Origin: a bacterium
GTDB taxonomy: Bacteria > JAGOBX01
DNA length: 49,121 bases
Assembly: GCA_029551925.1 (NCBI GenBank)
Contig: JAKPEO010000010.1
Coordinates: 1-49,121 of the forward strand
Direction: 5' to 3'
Shown here: positions 1-8,111 of the stretch, piece after piece
Numbering within the stretch: the first letter of the stretch is position 1
Layout of the letters: each line of letters opens with the position of its first letter
Program-made: the position numbers and the translations under genes
The notes under the pieces: model-generated
What the model was told of the DNA's origin: nothing
What the model saw: only the letters and a program-made list of their open reading frames with translations
The model's database searches: none

Positions 1-312
1 TCAGACAAATTTGCTTGAATTTGAATTAAAAATTAATTTTTACTTTTTATAACAGAAAATAACAATATATTAATCGATTAAAATTAACGGAAAAATTCTG
101 TCAAAATAAAAAAAAATAATCTGCGATTTTTGAATGTTTCAATTTTTTATCTGCTGTTTTCTATGAAATTTATAATTTTATCAGAAAATTTTTAAATCAT
201 AAATGTGATATGCAGGTTAACTCGGATATTTTCTCCTATTGACTTGCTTTATGAAATATCCGGGGTAGAGCAATTTTTGACTTTTTTATTTTTTTGGCTT
301 TTAAAAAAGTAA
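1..312. other. Intergenic region with no gene seen
   Basis: This stretch is A+T-rich with stop codons in all frames, and I see no credible coding region. The only local structure is an inverted repeat with arms at 224-231 and 254-261 (GGATATTT / AAATATCC) around a 22-base loop. A T-rich stretch follows at about 277-300. It could be the terminator of a gene lying to the left of the window, but the long loop makes that weak. Confidence 0.4.
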
Positions 313-341
313 TTGACAAGCGATTTAAAAATTAGTAAAAT
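313..341 (+). promoter_or_regulatory. Sigma-70-type promoter for the hisC operon
   Basis: TTGACA at 313-318 and TAAAAT at 336-341 are separated by exactly 17 bases. This predicts a start of transcription near 348 and a leader of about 74 bases before the hisC ATG at 422. The same hexamers recur at other operon heads in this window, which supports the call. Confidence 0.75.
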
Positions 342-421
342 AAATAAGTTATAGTCAATTTAAAGAGATTATTGAGCAATATTTTAGTTTGTATCAATTA
401 AATTTGTTGATAGGTTAAAAG

Positions 422-1498
422 ATGAAAATAAAAGAATTATTAAGCGCATCAGTAAAAAAATTACAGGGATATAAAGTAAATGAAGTGGAGCATTCAATAA
501 AATTAGACGATAATTCTTCGCCATTTGAATTTTCTCAAAAATTGCGAGAAAAATGGCTTAAAAAAATTTGTAATTTAAAATTGAATAGGTATCCTGATTC
601 AACGCCGCAAGAACTGCTGAATTTACTTGCTAAATTGAATAATTGCGATATTTCAAATGTATCGTTAGGCAATGGCTCTGACGAGATTATTCAGTATTTA
701 ATTCAGATGTTTATAAATCCGAGCGATAAAATATTAATTGTTACTCCGTCGTTTGCTATGTTTAAAATAGTTCCGCAGATTTTTGGAGTGGAATTAATTG
801 AAATACCGTTGATACCTACCAAAACAGATTGGCTGCTTAATATGCCGAATATTTTGAAAAAATTGAAATCAGCGAAATTAGTATTTTTAGCTACGCCTAA
901 TAATCCGACAGGCAATATTTTTCCGAAAAAGCAGCTGCTGGAAATTATAGAAAAAACAAAAGGGATAATAGTAATAGACGAAGCGTATTATGATTATTCG
1001 TCTTTTTCTTATCGTTCATTATTGTCAAAATATAACAATTTAGTTGTTATGCGGACATTTTCAAAAGTATTTGGGCTTGCTGGTTGCAGAGTTGGTTATT
1101 TATTAGCTGACAGCGAAATAATAAATTATTATAATTCTGTGCGGCTGCCTTATAATATCAACACATTATCGCAAAAGACTGCAGAATTTGTATTAGAAAA
1201 TATTGACGAGATAAAAAATAATATTGCTGTATTAATGTCCGAACGATGCAGGTTGTTTGACGAATTAAAAAAAATAAAAACTCTTCAAGTTTATAAAAGC
1301 GCGTCAAATTTTATATTATTCAGATGCGAATATGCTGAAGAATTATATCAATATTCTCTTGAAAAGTCAGGGATATTATTGAAATTATTTAAAGATGCGC
1401 CATTAGAAAATTGTATTAGATTGACAGTTGGACTGCCGAAAGAAAACGTGGAATTTTTGCGGACACTGAACTCTTTTTTAAAATTAAAAGGAGCATAA
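422..1498 (+). CDS. hisC: Histidinol-phosphate aminotransferase (HisC-like, fold type I PLP enzyme)
   Basis: A 358-residue pyridoxal-phosphate aminotransferase of class I/II. The family converts imidazole-acetol phosphate and glutamate to histidinol phosphate in histidine synthesis. Visible signs are GNGSDEII near residue 82, the ATPNNPTGN substrate/cofactor loop, IDEAYYDY, and TFSKVFGLAGCRVGY, where Lys215 should form the Schiff base. Length matches bacterial HisC. No other his gene lies nearby, so histidine biosynthesis is inferred from similarity. Closely related aminotransferases that act on phenylalanine, tyrosine or cobalamin precursors cannot be fully excluded. It is first in an operon with the DHH-like gene, which starts 7 bases after its stop and has its ribosome site overlapping the hisC end. 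Confidence 0.82.
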   Translation: MKIKELLSASVKKLQGYKVNEVEHSIKLDDNSSPFEFSQKLREKWLKKICNLKLNRYPDSTPQELLNLLAKLNNCDISNVSLGNGSDEIIQYLIQMFINPSDKILIVTPSFAMFKIVPQIFGVELIEIPLIPTKTDWLLNMPNILKKLKSAKLVFLATPNNPTGNIFPKKQLLEIIEKTKGIIVIDEAYYDYSSFSYRSLLSKYNNLVVMRTFSKVFGLAGCRVGYLLADSEIINYYNSVRLPYNINTLSQKTAEFVLENIDEIKNNIAVLMSERCRLFDELKKIKTLQVYKSASNFILFRCEYAEELYQYSLEKSGILLKLFKDAPLENCIRLTVGLPKENVEFLRTLNSFLKLKGA

Positions 1499-1504
1499 AA
1501 CAAA

Positions 1505-3364
1505 ATGCGAAAAAAGATTTTTATTATTCACGGAAAAGCGATTAGTTTACAGGAAGCGATAAAACTTGTGCTTGACAGCATCAGCGGAAAAGTAAATTAT
1601 TATAATCAAAAATATTATGTAATGAAAAATTTTTCGCGTGCTATTCGTTATATAGTATATGAAAATCCTACGAATTTATTTATTCAGCAATTAGAGCGGA
1701 TATTAATCACAAAGATTTTAATTTCTGAGTTTTATATAGAATCGTCATTTAAGCCCGATGAAGAGTGGGTGGCATTAAGCGATTTTATTTTGAAAAACAA
1801 ATTTGAAAGTTATGAAATAAAAAAAGATCCCAAAGAACGCAAACAATTTTGCGAAAGTATGTTTATAAAAGCATGCGAAGATTTTGCGAAAATAATATGT
1901 TGTCCAGAGCCAACAAAAGATGGAATATATCAATATCTGCAATATTTTTATGATATGCTGGGCAATGATACGGAAGGCAAATATTTAGAAAAAGATGCAG
2001 AAGCGGTATTGAGACAAGTAGTAGCAGAAAATGGCGGAAATGCCGATGCCTTTGTTTCAGGGCTTCGCGAAATAGTGCGCAATGCGGAAGTAGGCGGCGA
2101 TTTGGATACAATAGCGTCAAATACATTATACGGATATTGGGCGATATGCTCGATACCATTAGAGACCGGTGATCAGCCGATTTATGGCCGCGATTTTGAA
2201 TTTGATTTTATGAACTATCATGATGGGATGCTGCATTTGAACGCCCGTCATCAGAATTGTGATTTTTATATACCAGATTTTCCGATTGACGCTATTCCGA
2301 AACTAAAAGACGATATTGAAGCGCTGATGCAATACGGCAATTATGTTGTAAGATTTGACGATCATCATCCGTATTCAAAAGAATCAAAAGAAGCACTTGA
2401 CGAATTATTATCTGCGCAGAAAATAGGATTTTATAGATTATCTGGTCCGATGGAAGGCAGTGGCGAGCAGCCGAAAGAGATTCAAAAATGTGGCGCTGAT
2501 TTAGTGTATGAAGGAATGATAAAAGATACTGAAATAGATAGCCCTGTATGGAACGAACTTACACGATTAGCGCATATGCAGGATTTGCATATACAGGAAG
2601 AAGAGATGGCAATTAATTTATCAAAATTGATTGGCTCGAAACATTCAAAATTGGATATGGTGCAGCAGTTAATGCAGATGCAGACGCCCGATGATTTAAC
2701 TAATATTTTGCAAATAACTGGTTGGGGCGCTGAAATAAAAAAATACGAAGACGAATTAGCGCAATCTTGTCCGCGATTAGAGGAAGGCATGGGCGTGATT
2801 GATTATTCGCTGTCGCTTACGCCAGAAAATAAAGAAGAATACTTTAATAGTATGAGCGCTGGCAAACAGAAAATTACTAAAATATTCAAAATGTTGACTT
2901 TTGGATTAGTGGATTTAACTTCATTTTTCCATAAATATGATAAAAACAATATTCATAGAATTTTGCTAGTATTATCGCCGTATCAATCGTCAAAAGAAGC
3001 GAAAATAAATGTAGCGTCAACTATCCATTATTTTAAACCGAAATTCCATTTTGATTATATCTTTTTTTGCTATGGTTTGAGTTTGATGACTACTCGTAAA
3101 GTAAATGAAAATGATAAAACATTGGATTTGAACGAACTTGCTGGAAAGATAGGAACTGACGGCGATGGCGGTCATGCTGAAGCTGCGACTTGTAAACCGT
3201 CAGGTAATAAATTTTTTCCGCATCATAGATTTAAAAGAGTGAATACTACAAATTTTGGTGATTATGTGAAATATATAGCAATGCGATTAGCGAAAGATTT
3301 TAAATTTCAGATAGTGCGCGCTGAAAAGATGCCGCCGAAATTTTATGAAAAGCAGAAAAAATAA
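1505..3364 (+). CDS. Large divergent DHH-like phosphoesterase
   Basis: A 619-residue soluble protein that I do not recognise as a named family. Two widely separated motifs recall DHH phosphoesterases, which cleave phosphodiester or pyrophosphate bonds with two metal ions. One is FDDHHPYS at residues 284-291, preceded by HLNARHQNCDFYIPDFP. The other is GDGGHAEAATC around Gly555-Gly556-His557, like the GGH motif of the DHHA1 substrate domain. The usual N-terminal DxDxxxS metal motif is not obvious, and about 240 residues precede the HH region, so the architecture is unusual. There is no signal peptide or clear membrane segment. A strong AAGGAG site about 11 bases upstream supports the ATG. It sits between hisC and pheS in one operon. 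The substrate is unknown. Confidence 0.6.
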   Translation: MRKKIFIIHGKAISLQEAIKLVLDSISGKVNYYNQKYYVMKNFSRAIRYIVYENPTNLFIQQLERILITKILISEFYIESSFKPDEEWVALSDFILKNKFESYEIKKDPKERKQFCESMFIKACEDFAKIICCPEPTKDGIYQYLQYFYDMLGNDTEGKYLEKDAEAVLRQVVAENGGNADAFVSGLREIVRNAEVGGDLDTIASNTLYGYWAICSIPLETGDQPIYGRDFEFDFMNYHDGMLHLNARHQNCDFYIPDFPIDAIPKLKDDIEALMQYGNYVVRFDDHHPYSKESKEALDELLSAQKIGFYRLSGPMEGSGEQPKEIQKCGADLVYEGMIKDTEIDSPVWNELTRLAHMQDLHIQEEEMAINLSKLIGSKHSKLDMVQQLMQMQTPDDLTNILQITGWGAEIKKYEDELAQSCPRLEEGMGVIDYSLSLTPENKEEYFNSMSAGKQKITKIFKMLTFGLVDLTSFFHKYDKNNIHRILLVLSPYQSSKEAKINVASTIHYFKPKFHFDYIFFCYGLSLMTTRKVNENDKTLDLNELAGKIGTDGDGGHAEAATCKPSGNKFFPHHRFKRVNTTNFGDYVKYIAMRLAKDFKFQIVRAEKMPPKFYEKQKK

Positions 3365-3413
3365 TCAACTAAAAAAATAAATGCAAAATTAAAGTAAAAG
3401 GTGAGATTAAAAT

Positions 3414-4439
3414 ATGCAGGAATATATTGAGAAATTGAATATTATTAAGGAAACAGCATTTCGAGAAATAGCAGAAGCGCAAGATTCGCAAACGCTTGAA
3501 AATTTAAGAGTGAAATATTTAGGTAAAAAAAGCGAACTATCAAATATTTTAAAAAGCGTGGGAAATATTTCAGTAGAAGAGCGAAAAACTTTGGGAATGA
3601 CTTCAAATACCTTAAAAAATCAGATAACTGAAATGTTAGAGCAAAGTAAACTTCGCATAATTGAAATGGAAAAACAGCGCCGTTTTAAGAGCGAAGCGGT
3701 AGATGTGACTATGCCCGGTTTGAAAATAAATGACGGCAGATTGCATCCGCTAAAAAAAGTAATGAAAGAAATAGAAACAATTTTTTTGGGCTTTGGTTTT
3801 ACAATAGCCGATGGTCCTGAAATAGAAACCGATTATTATAATTTTGAGGCATTGAATATTCCGGCGCATCATCCTGCTCGCGATATGCACGACACATTTT
3901 ATATTACAAATAATATTTTATTGCGCACGCATACATCGCCTGTGCAAGTACGAGTAATGGAAAATCAGCGGCCGCCTGTAAAAATTATAGCGCCGGGCAA
4001 GGTATATCGCCGCGATTCAGATGTTTCGCATATCCCGATGTTTCATCAAGTAGAAGGGCTGTGGGTTGATAAAGGCATTACATTTGCTCATTTACAATAT
4101 ATACTTACTGAATTTATGCAGAAATTATTTTATAAATCAATTAAATTGCGATTTCGTCCGAGTTTTTTTCCGTTTACCGAGCCGTCAACTGAAGTTGATA
4201 TTAGCTGCGTAATTTGCGGCGGCAGCGGGTGCAGAGTATGTAAAAATACCGGCTGGCTTGAAGTATTAGGCGCTGGAATGGTTGACCCGGAAGTTTTTAA
4301 ATTTGTTGATTATGATCCTGAAATATACACTGGTTTTGCATTTGGACTCGGAGTAGATAGAATCGCGATGCTGAAATATAAAATTAATGATTTGCGGCTA
4401 TTTCCGGAAAACGACATTAGATTTTTAAGACAATTTTAA
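3414..4439 (+). CDS. pheS: Phenylalanyl-tRNA synthetase alpha subunit
   Basis: A 341-residue alpha subunit that would pair with PheT to charge tRNA-Phe. The N-terminal part (about 1-90) is the helical coiled coil that binds tRNA. The catalytic core shows class II synthetase signatures: GPEIETDYYNFEALN, PARDMHDTFY, LLRTHTSPVQVRVM (motif 2 region), FRPSFFPFTEPSTEVD, and the motif 3 stretch GFAFGLGVDRIAMLKY. Length is normal for bacterial PheS. The start is supported by AAGGTGAG upstream. PheT is usually encoded immediately downstream, but here the next gene is a CheA-like protein, so pheT must lie elsewhere. Confidence 0.95.
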   Translation: MQEYIEKLNIIKETAFREIAEAQDSQTLENLRVKYLGKKSELSNILKSVGNISVEERKTLGMTSNTLKNQITEMLEQSKLRIIEMEKQRRFKSEAVDVTMPGLKINDGRLHPLKKVMKEIETIFLGFGFTIADGPEIETDYYNFEALNIPAHHPARDMHDTFYITNNILLRTHTSPVQVRVMENQRPPVKIIAPGKVYRRDSDVSHIPMFHQVEGLWVDKGITFAHLQYILTEFMQKLFYKSIKLRFRPSFFPFTEPSTEVDISCVICGGSGCRVCKNTGWLEVLGAGMVDPEVFKFVDYDPEIYTGFAFGLGVDRIAMLKYKINDLRLFPENDIRFLRQF

Positions 4440-4453
4440 CAAGGTCTTATAAA

Positions 4454-5662
4454 ATGCAAATTATAAAATTTGAAAAAAACGATTTAGAGAAAATAAACAG
4501 ATATTTTATTGCGGATTTAACGAAAAAAATAGACGATAATTTAGAGAATATCGCGGAATTTGCGCGGCATAACGAACATCTGCATATACTTGAAGAATTA
4601 TGCGAATTTACTGATAATTTGCGATATACCGCTGAAATATACGAATTTATTGAAATATCAAAATTAGCGGAATCCGTGAATAAAATATTTAATTCTGTAT
4701 TGCAAAAGCAAATAGAATTCAACAGCGAATTAGAAAAAATTGTGAACGCGATATTTTCAGAAATAAAAAAATGGTGCAAAATAAATAATGATAATTCAAA
4801 AGATTTGAAAAAATTTTCAGATTTGATTTTACCGCAATTAGAAGATGCTCTGAATTTTGCGATATTATCAAAACGAAAAAAAGAAGAAGAGCGCGAATTA
4901 GATAAAATTGTGCCGATTTCATCGAGCGAATTAAGGCAATTAAAAGAATCGATTTATGATTTATATACTAATTTTTCATATTTGACAAAAACAATAAATA
5001 CTAATTTACCGCTGCGTTATTCAAAAAAACAATGGTTTAAAGATTACAAAAATATCGAGAGCGCATTTATCAGCAATTTATCGAATTTACAGCGCGAGTA
5101 TTTTGAATTTAGAAGAATGGAAATAAAATCAATGCTTCAAGATTTGGAATACGAGATAAGAAATTATGCGATGCAAAATAATAAAAATGTGAAATTGAAT
5201 TTTATTAACAGCGATATAAAGATGGATATTTATTGTATAGAAAAGGTTTATCAAATATTGTTTGAATTATTGAAAAATTCAGTTGAGCATAGTTTTATCG
5301 CTAACAATACAGAAACAATTAATTACAATGAAATAACTGTAAAATTTTCAGATGAAAAATCAAATATATTTATCGAAGTGTCGGATAACGGCACTGGTTT
5401 TAATCTTGACGAAATTTTAAAAATTGCGAAATCGCGAGGAATGGTAAATGACAGTGAATTAGAAAATATTAATGAAATATTTTTTAATGTGCTGTTATTG
5501 GTATCGCCGTATTTAAAAAAATCAGAGAAAAAACAGTGTCAGGGCTTAAAATCAGTAAAATCAAATATCGAAAAAATCAATGCAAATATTAAATTTAGAG
5601 TTAAAGATACAAAATCTGCAACTATTTTTATTGAGATACCATTATACAAAAAAATAGTTTAA
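4454..5662 (+). CDS. Degenerate CheA-like histidine-kinase ATPase without phospho-acceptor or CheW domain
   Basis: A 402-residue protein whose middle and C-terminus resemble the dimerization and ATPase parts of the chemotaxis kinase CheA. The C-terminal third has a GHKL ATPase fold: N-box ELLKNSVEHSF around Asn275, G1-box SDNGTGFNLDEILKIAKSRG from Asp311, and GLKSVKSNIEKI. The phrase DEILKIAKSRGMVNDSELEN is much closer to CheA than to ordinary sensor kinases. The N-terminal 20-95 region looks like an Hpt helix bundle, but where CheA has AHTLKG this protein has FTDNLR, so the phosphorylatable histidine is missing. No CheW-like domain follows. It may be a regulatory ATPase or pseudo-kinase. It is followed 2 bases later by nfeD. 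Homology of the N-terminus to Hpt is inference from pattern. Confidence 0.6.
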   Translation: MQIIKFEKNDLEKINRYFIADLTKKIDDNLENIAEFARHNEHLHILEELCEFTDNLRYTAEIYEFIEISKLAESVNKIFNSVLQKQIEFNSELEKIVNAIFSEIKKWCKINNDNSKDLKKFSDLILPQLEDALNFAILSKRKKEEERELDKIVPISSSELRQLKESIYDLYTNFSYLTKTINTNLPLRYSKKQWFKDYKNIESAFISNLSNLQREYFEFRRMEIKSMLQDLEYEIRNYAMQNNKNVKLNFINSDIKMDIYCIEKVYQILFELLKNSVEHSFIANNTETINYNEITVKFSDEKSNIFIEVSDNGTGFNLDEILKIAKSRGMVNDSELENINEIFFNVLLLVSPYLKKSEKKQCQGLKSVKSNIEKINANIKFRVKDTKSATIFIEIPLYKKIV

Positions 5663-5664
5663 AA

Positions 5665-6972
5665 GTGTTTTCAGAAAGAATGTTTAGAAAAATACTTATT
5701 ATTTATTTATTTTTGTTAATAGTAAATTTTGCTGTTTATTCTTCGCCGCTTAAATCAAAAGAAAGTTTGGTTTATCGTTTAACTATAAAAGGCCCGATTG
5801 TTCCGATATATTATGATTATTTGAAAGACGGTATTGAGGCGGCTATAAATAACAATGCTGAATGCGTATTGATAATAATTGACACGCCCGGCGGATTATT
5901 AGAGACGACTCGCGAGATTATCCAATTATTTTTGAATAGCCGGATACCGATAATAACATATATCAGTCCGAGCGGCAGCCACGCAGCGTCAGCCGGAGTA
6001 TTTATTGTTTATGCTTCTGATATAGCTGCTATGGCAAAAGCGACGAATATTGGTTCTGCATCGCCTGTAAATTTAGGAAGCACCGAAATGTCTGAAACAA
6101 TGAAAAATAAAATTTCAAATGATATAATAGCGCTGCTGCAGACAGTTGCGCGCCAGAATAATCGCAATGATTCGATAGTGATTGATTTTATTGAAAAATC
6201 TGTAAATTTAGACGAGCAAAAAGCAAAAGAATTAAATGTTATAAATTATATTGTAGAAAACACAGAAGAATTATTAAAAAAACTAAATAATCAAAAAATT
6301 TCAAAAAATAGTATTGATTATGTATTGAACACTGAAGCAGCAAAAGTGATTGATTATAAAATGTCAATTTCTAAAAAAATTTTGTTTCTTATTTCTAATC
6401 CGAATATCACTTATATTTTGATGATATTAGGTATTTGGGCGCTGATTTATGAATTTTCGTCGCCGGGTTTTGGTTTTGCCGGCGCAACTGGCGTAGTATG
6501 TTTGGTTATAGCGTTTTTTGGATTTCAAGCGTTGCCAATAAAAGCTGCTGGCGCGATATTATTAATTGTTGGTTTGATTTTTTTAATTTTGGAATTTTTT
6601 TTAGCTACTGCCGGTATTGTCGGGATAATTGGGTTAATTTCATTTATATTAGGATCTTTTATGCTAATTGATGATGTTATGTTTAAAATATCGCTGCCGA
6701 TAATAATAGCAACTGCTGTCTTCACATTTTTGTATATGGTATTTGTAATTGGCGCAATTTTGAAAGCGCGGCATAGTAAGCCAGTGATAGGCAGTGAATA
6801 TTTAAAAGATGAAATTGCAGTTGTGCGAAAAAAATTAGAGCCAGAAGGTTTGGTATTTGTCGAAGGAGAATTATGGACAGCTCGCGCGGTAAATGAAGAG
6901 ACAATTGAAGAAAACGAAAAAGTTAAAATTTGCGAAGTCAAGGGTTTAAAACTTATAGTGAAAAAAATTTAA
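5665..6972 (+). CDS. NfeD-family membrane-bound ClpP-class serine protease
   Basis: A 435-residue protein with a hydrophobic N-terminal signal or anchor (about residues 7-26), a ClpP/crotonase-like protease domain (about 35-220), four to five membrane segments (about 230-365) and a C-terminal soluble OB-fold NfeD domain. The expected Ser-Lys dyad is visible as HAASAG (Ser109) and KNKISNDIIALL (Lys149). The family cleaves hydrophobic membrane-protein tails and is often paired with a stomatin/SPFH protein, but none is nearby here. The frame opens with GTG at 5665. An ATG at 5680 (residue 6) could equally be the true start and would leave a more typical signal peptide. Confidence 0.85.
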   Translation: MFSERMFRKILIIYLFLLIVNFAVYSSPLKSKESLVYRLTIKGPIVPIYYDYLKDGIEAAINNNAECVLIIIDTPGGLLETTREIIQLFLNSRIPIITYISPSGSHAASAGVFIVYASDIAAMAKATNIGSASPVNLGSTEMSETMKNKISNDIIALLQTVARQNNRNDSIVIDFIEKSVNLDEQKAKELNVINYIVENTEELLKKLNNQKISKNSIDYVLNTEAAKVIDYKMSISKKILFLISNPNITYILMILGIWALIYEFSSPGFGFAGATGVVCLVIAFFGFQALPIKAAGAILLIVGLIFLILEFFLATAGIVGIIGLISFILGSFMLIDDVMFKISLPIIIATAVFTFLYMVFVIGAILKARHSKPVIGSEYLKDEIAVVRKKLEPEGLVFVEGELWTARAVNEETIEENEKVKICEVKGLKLIVKKI

Positions 6973-6991
6973 AAATATTAAGGGATAAAAA

Positions 6992-8050
6992 ATGAAAAAA
7001 AGGAATAAAGATTTTTTTGATATAATGCAGCGCAGAATCAGAGATTTAGAAATGTTTCAAAGTATATTTCAAGATTTGACATCAATTTTGCGATTGGATG
7101 AAGTGCTGCAACGAATATTAGATAAAATGCGAATATTGATTGATGCTGAAGGACTGGCGTTATTTAGATTAGATAAAGAAAAATCTGAATTTTATTTTGC
7201 TGCAGCTGATAATGAAAATGTGCATATTGATAAATTGAAAAATTTGCGGATACCAGCTGATAAAGGAATAGTAGGTTGGGTGGCAAAATATAAAAAATCT
7301 ATAATTGTTAATGACCCTATAAATGATAAAAGATTTCACAGCGGTATTGATAAAAAAACTGGTTTTGCTACACAGGCGATACTTGCCGTGCCTGTGATAT
7401 TTAAAGGAAATTTATTAGCAGTGATAGAAGCGGTTAATAAGAAAAAAACAATAGAGTTTAATGATGATGATTTAGTGAGAATTGAGCAATTAGCTATTTG
7501 CGCGGCAATTGCAATTCGCAATGCCGATTTATTTGAAACAGCGCATAAATTATCAATAACTGATCCGCTTACAGGATTGTCTAATACGCGCCATTTTTAT
7601 GAAGAGTTTGATATGATGCTGAAAAATGCCAGAAAAAATCGTAAAAATTTTGCAGTTTTGATTTTTGATATGGATAATTTTAAAAATGTGGTAGATACCT
7701 ACGGGCATCAAGCAGGCAGCAAAACATTAGTGGAAATTTCAAAAATCATTAAAAATATTGCATCTGAAAAAGATGTTATTTGCAGATTCGGCGGTGATGA
7801 ATTTGTTATATTGCAAGAAGACGCGGATAAAGAAAAAGCGATAGAATTAGCCACTAAAATAATAACAGCAATAAAAGAATTGAAAAGTATCGAAGCTGGC
7901 AAAATAAATGTTTCAAAAGTTACTGCTTCTTGCGGAATCGCTGTTTATCCAGATGCCGCTAAATCATTAGAAAAATTATTTTATTTAGCGGATAAAGCGA
8001 TGTATAAAGTCAAAAATACTACAAAAAATAATTATTATGTTTGGGAATAA
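6992..8050 (+). CDS. GAF-GGDEF diguanylate cyclase
   Basis: A 352-residue cytoplasmic protein. An N-terminal GAF sensor domain (about 20-180, with IPADKGIVGWVAK and NDPINDKRF) is joined to a GGDEF domain (about 185-350). The active-site loop RFGGDEF at 265-271 is intact, and ITDPLTGLSNTRHF and IFDMDNFKNVVDTYGH are typical of active enzymes that join two GTP into cyclic-di-GMP. The allosteric RxxD inhibitory site normally lies just before the GGDEF loop. Here the equivalent is SEKD at 258-261, so product inhibition is probably lost. The ligand of the GAF domain is unknown. An AAGGG ribosome site precedes the ATG. It is the last gene of the plus-strand operon and converges with mtaB. Confidence 0.9.
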   Translation: MKKRNKDFFDIMQRRIRDLEMFQSIFQDLTSILRLDEVLQRILDKMRILIDAEGLALFRLDKEKSEFYFAAADNENVHIDKLKNLRIPADKGIVGWVAKYKKSIIVNDPINDKRFHSGIDKKTGFATQAILAVPVIFKGNLLAVIEAVNKKKTIEFNDDDLVRIEQLAICAAIAIRNADLFETAHKLSITDPLTGLSNTRHFYEEFDMMLKNARKNRKNFAVLIFDMDNFKNVVDTYGHQAGSKTLVEISKIIKNIASEKDVICRFGGDEFVILQEDADKEKAIELATKIITAIKELKSIEAGKINVSKVTASCGIAVYPDAAKSLEKLFYLADKAMYKVKNTTKNNYYVWE

Positions 8051-8111
8051 ATTAATTAATCGATAAAATCCAAAAATTTTTTAAGAAATAGATAAATTGA
8101 ATAAAGATTAT

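Noticed and set aside
2482-2790. Open frame on the minus strand inside the DHH-like gene
   Set aside because: It overlaps a well-supported gene with a ribosome site and shows no recognisable protein pattern.
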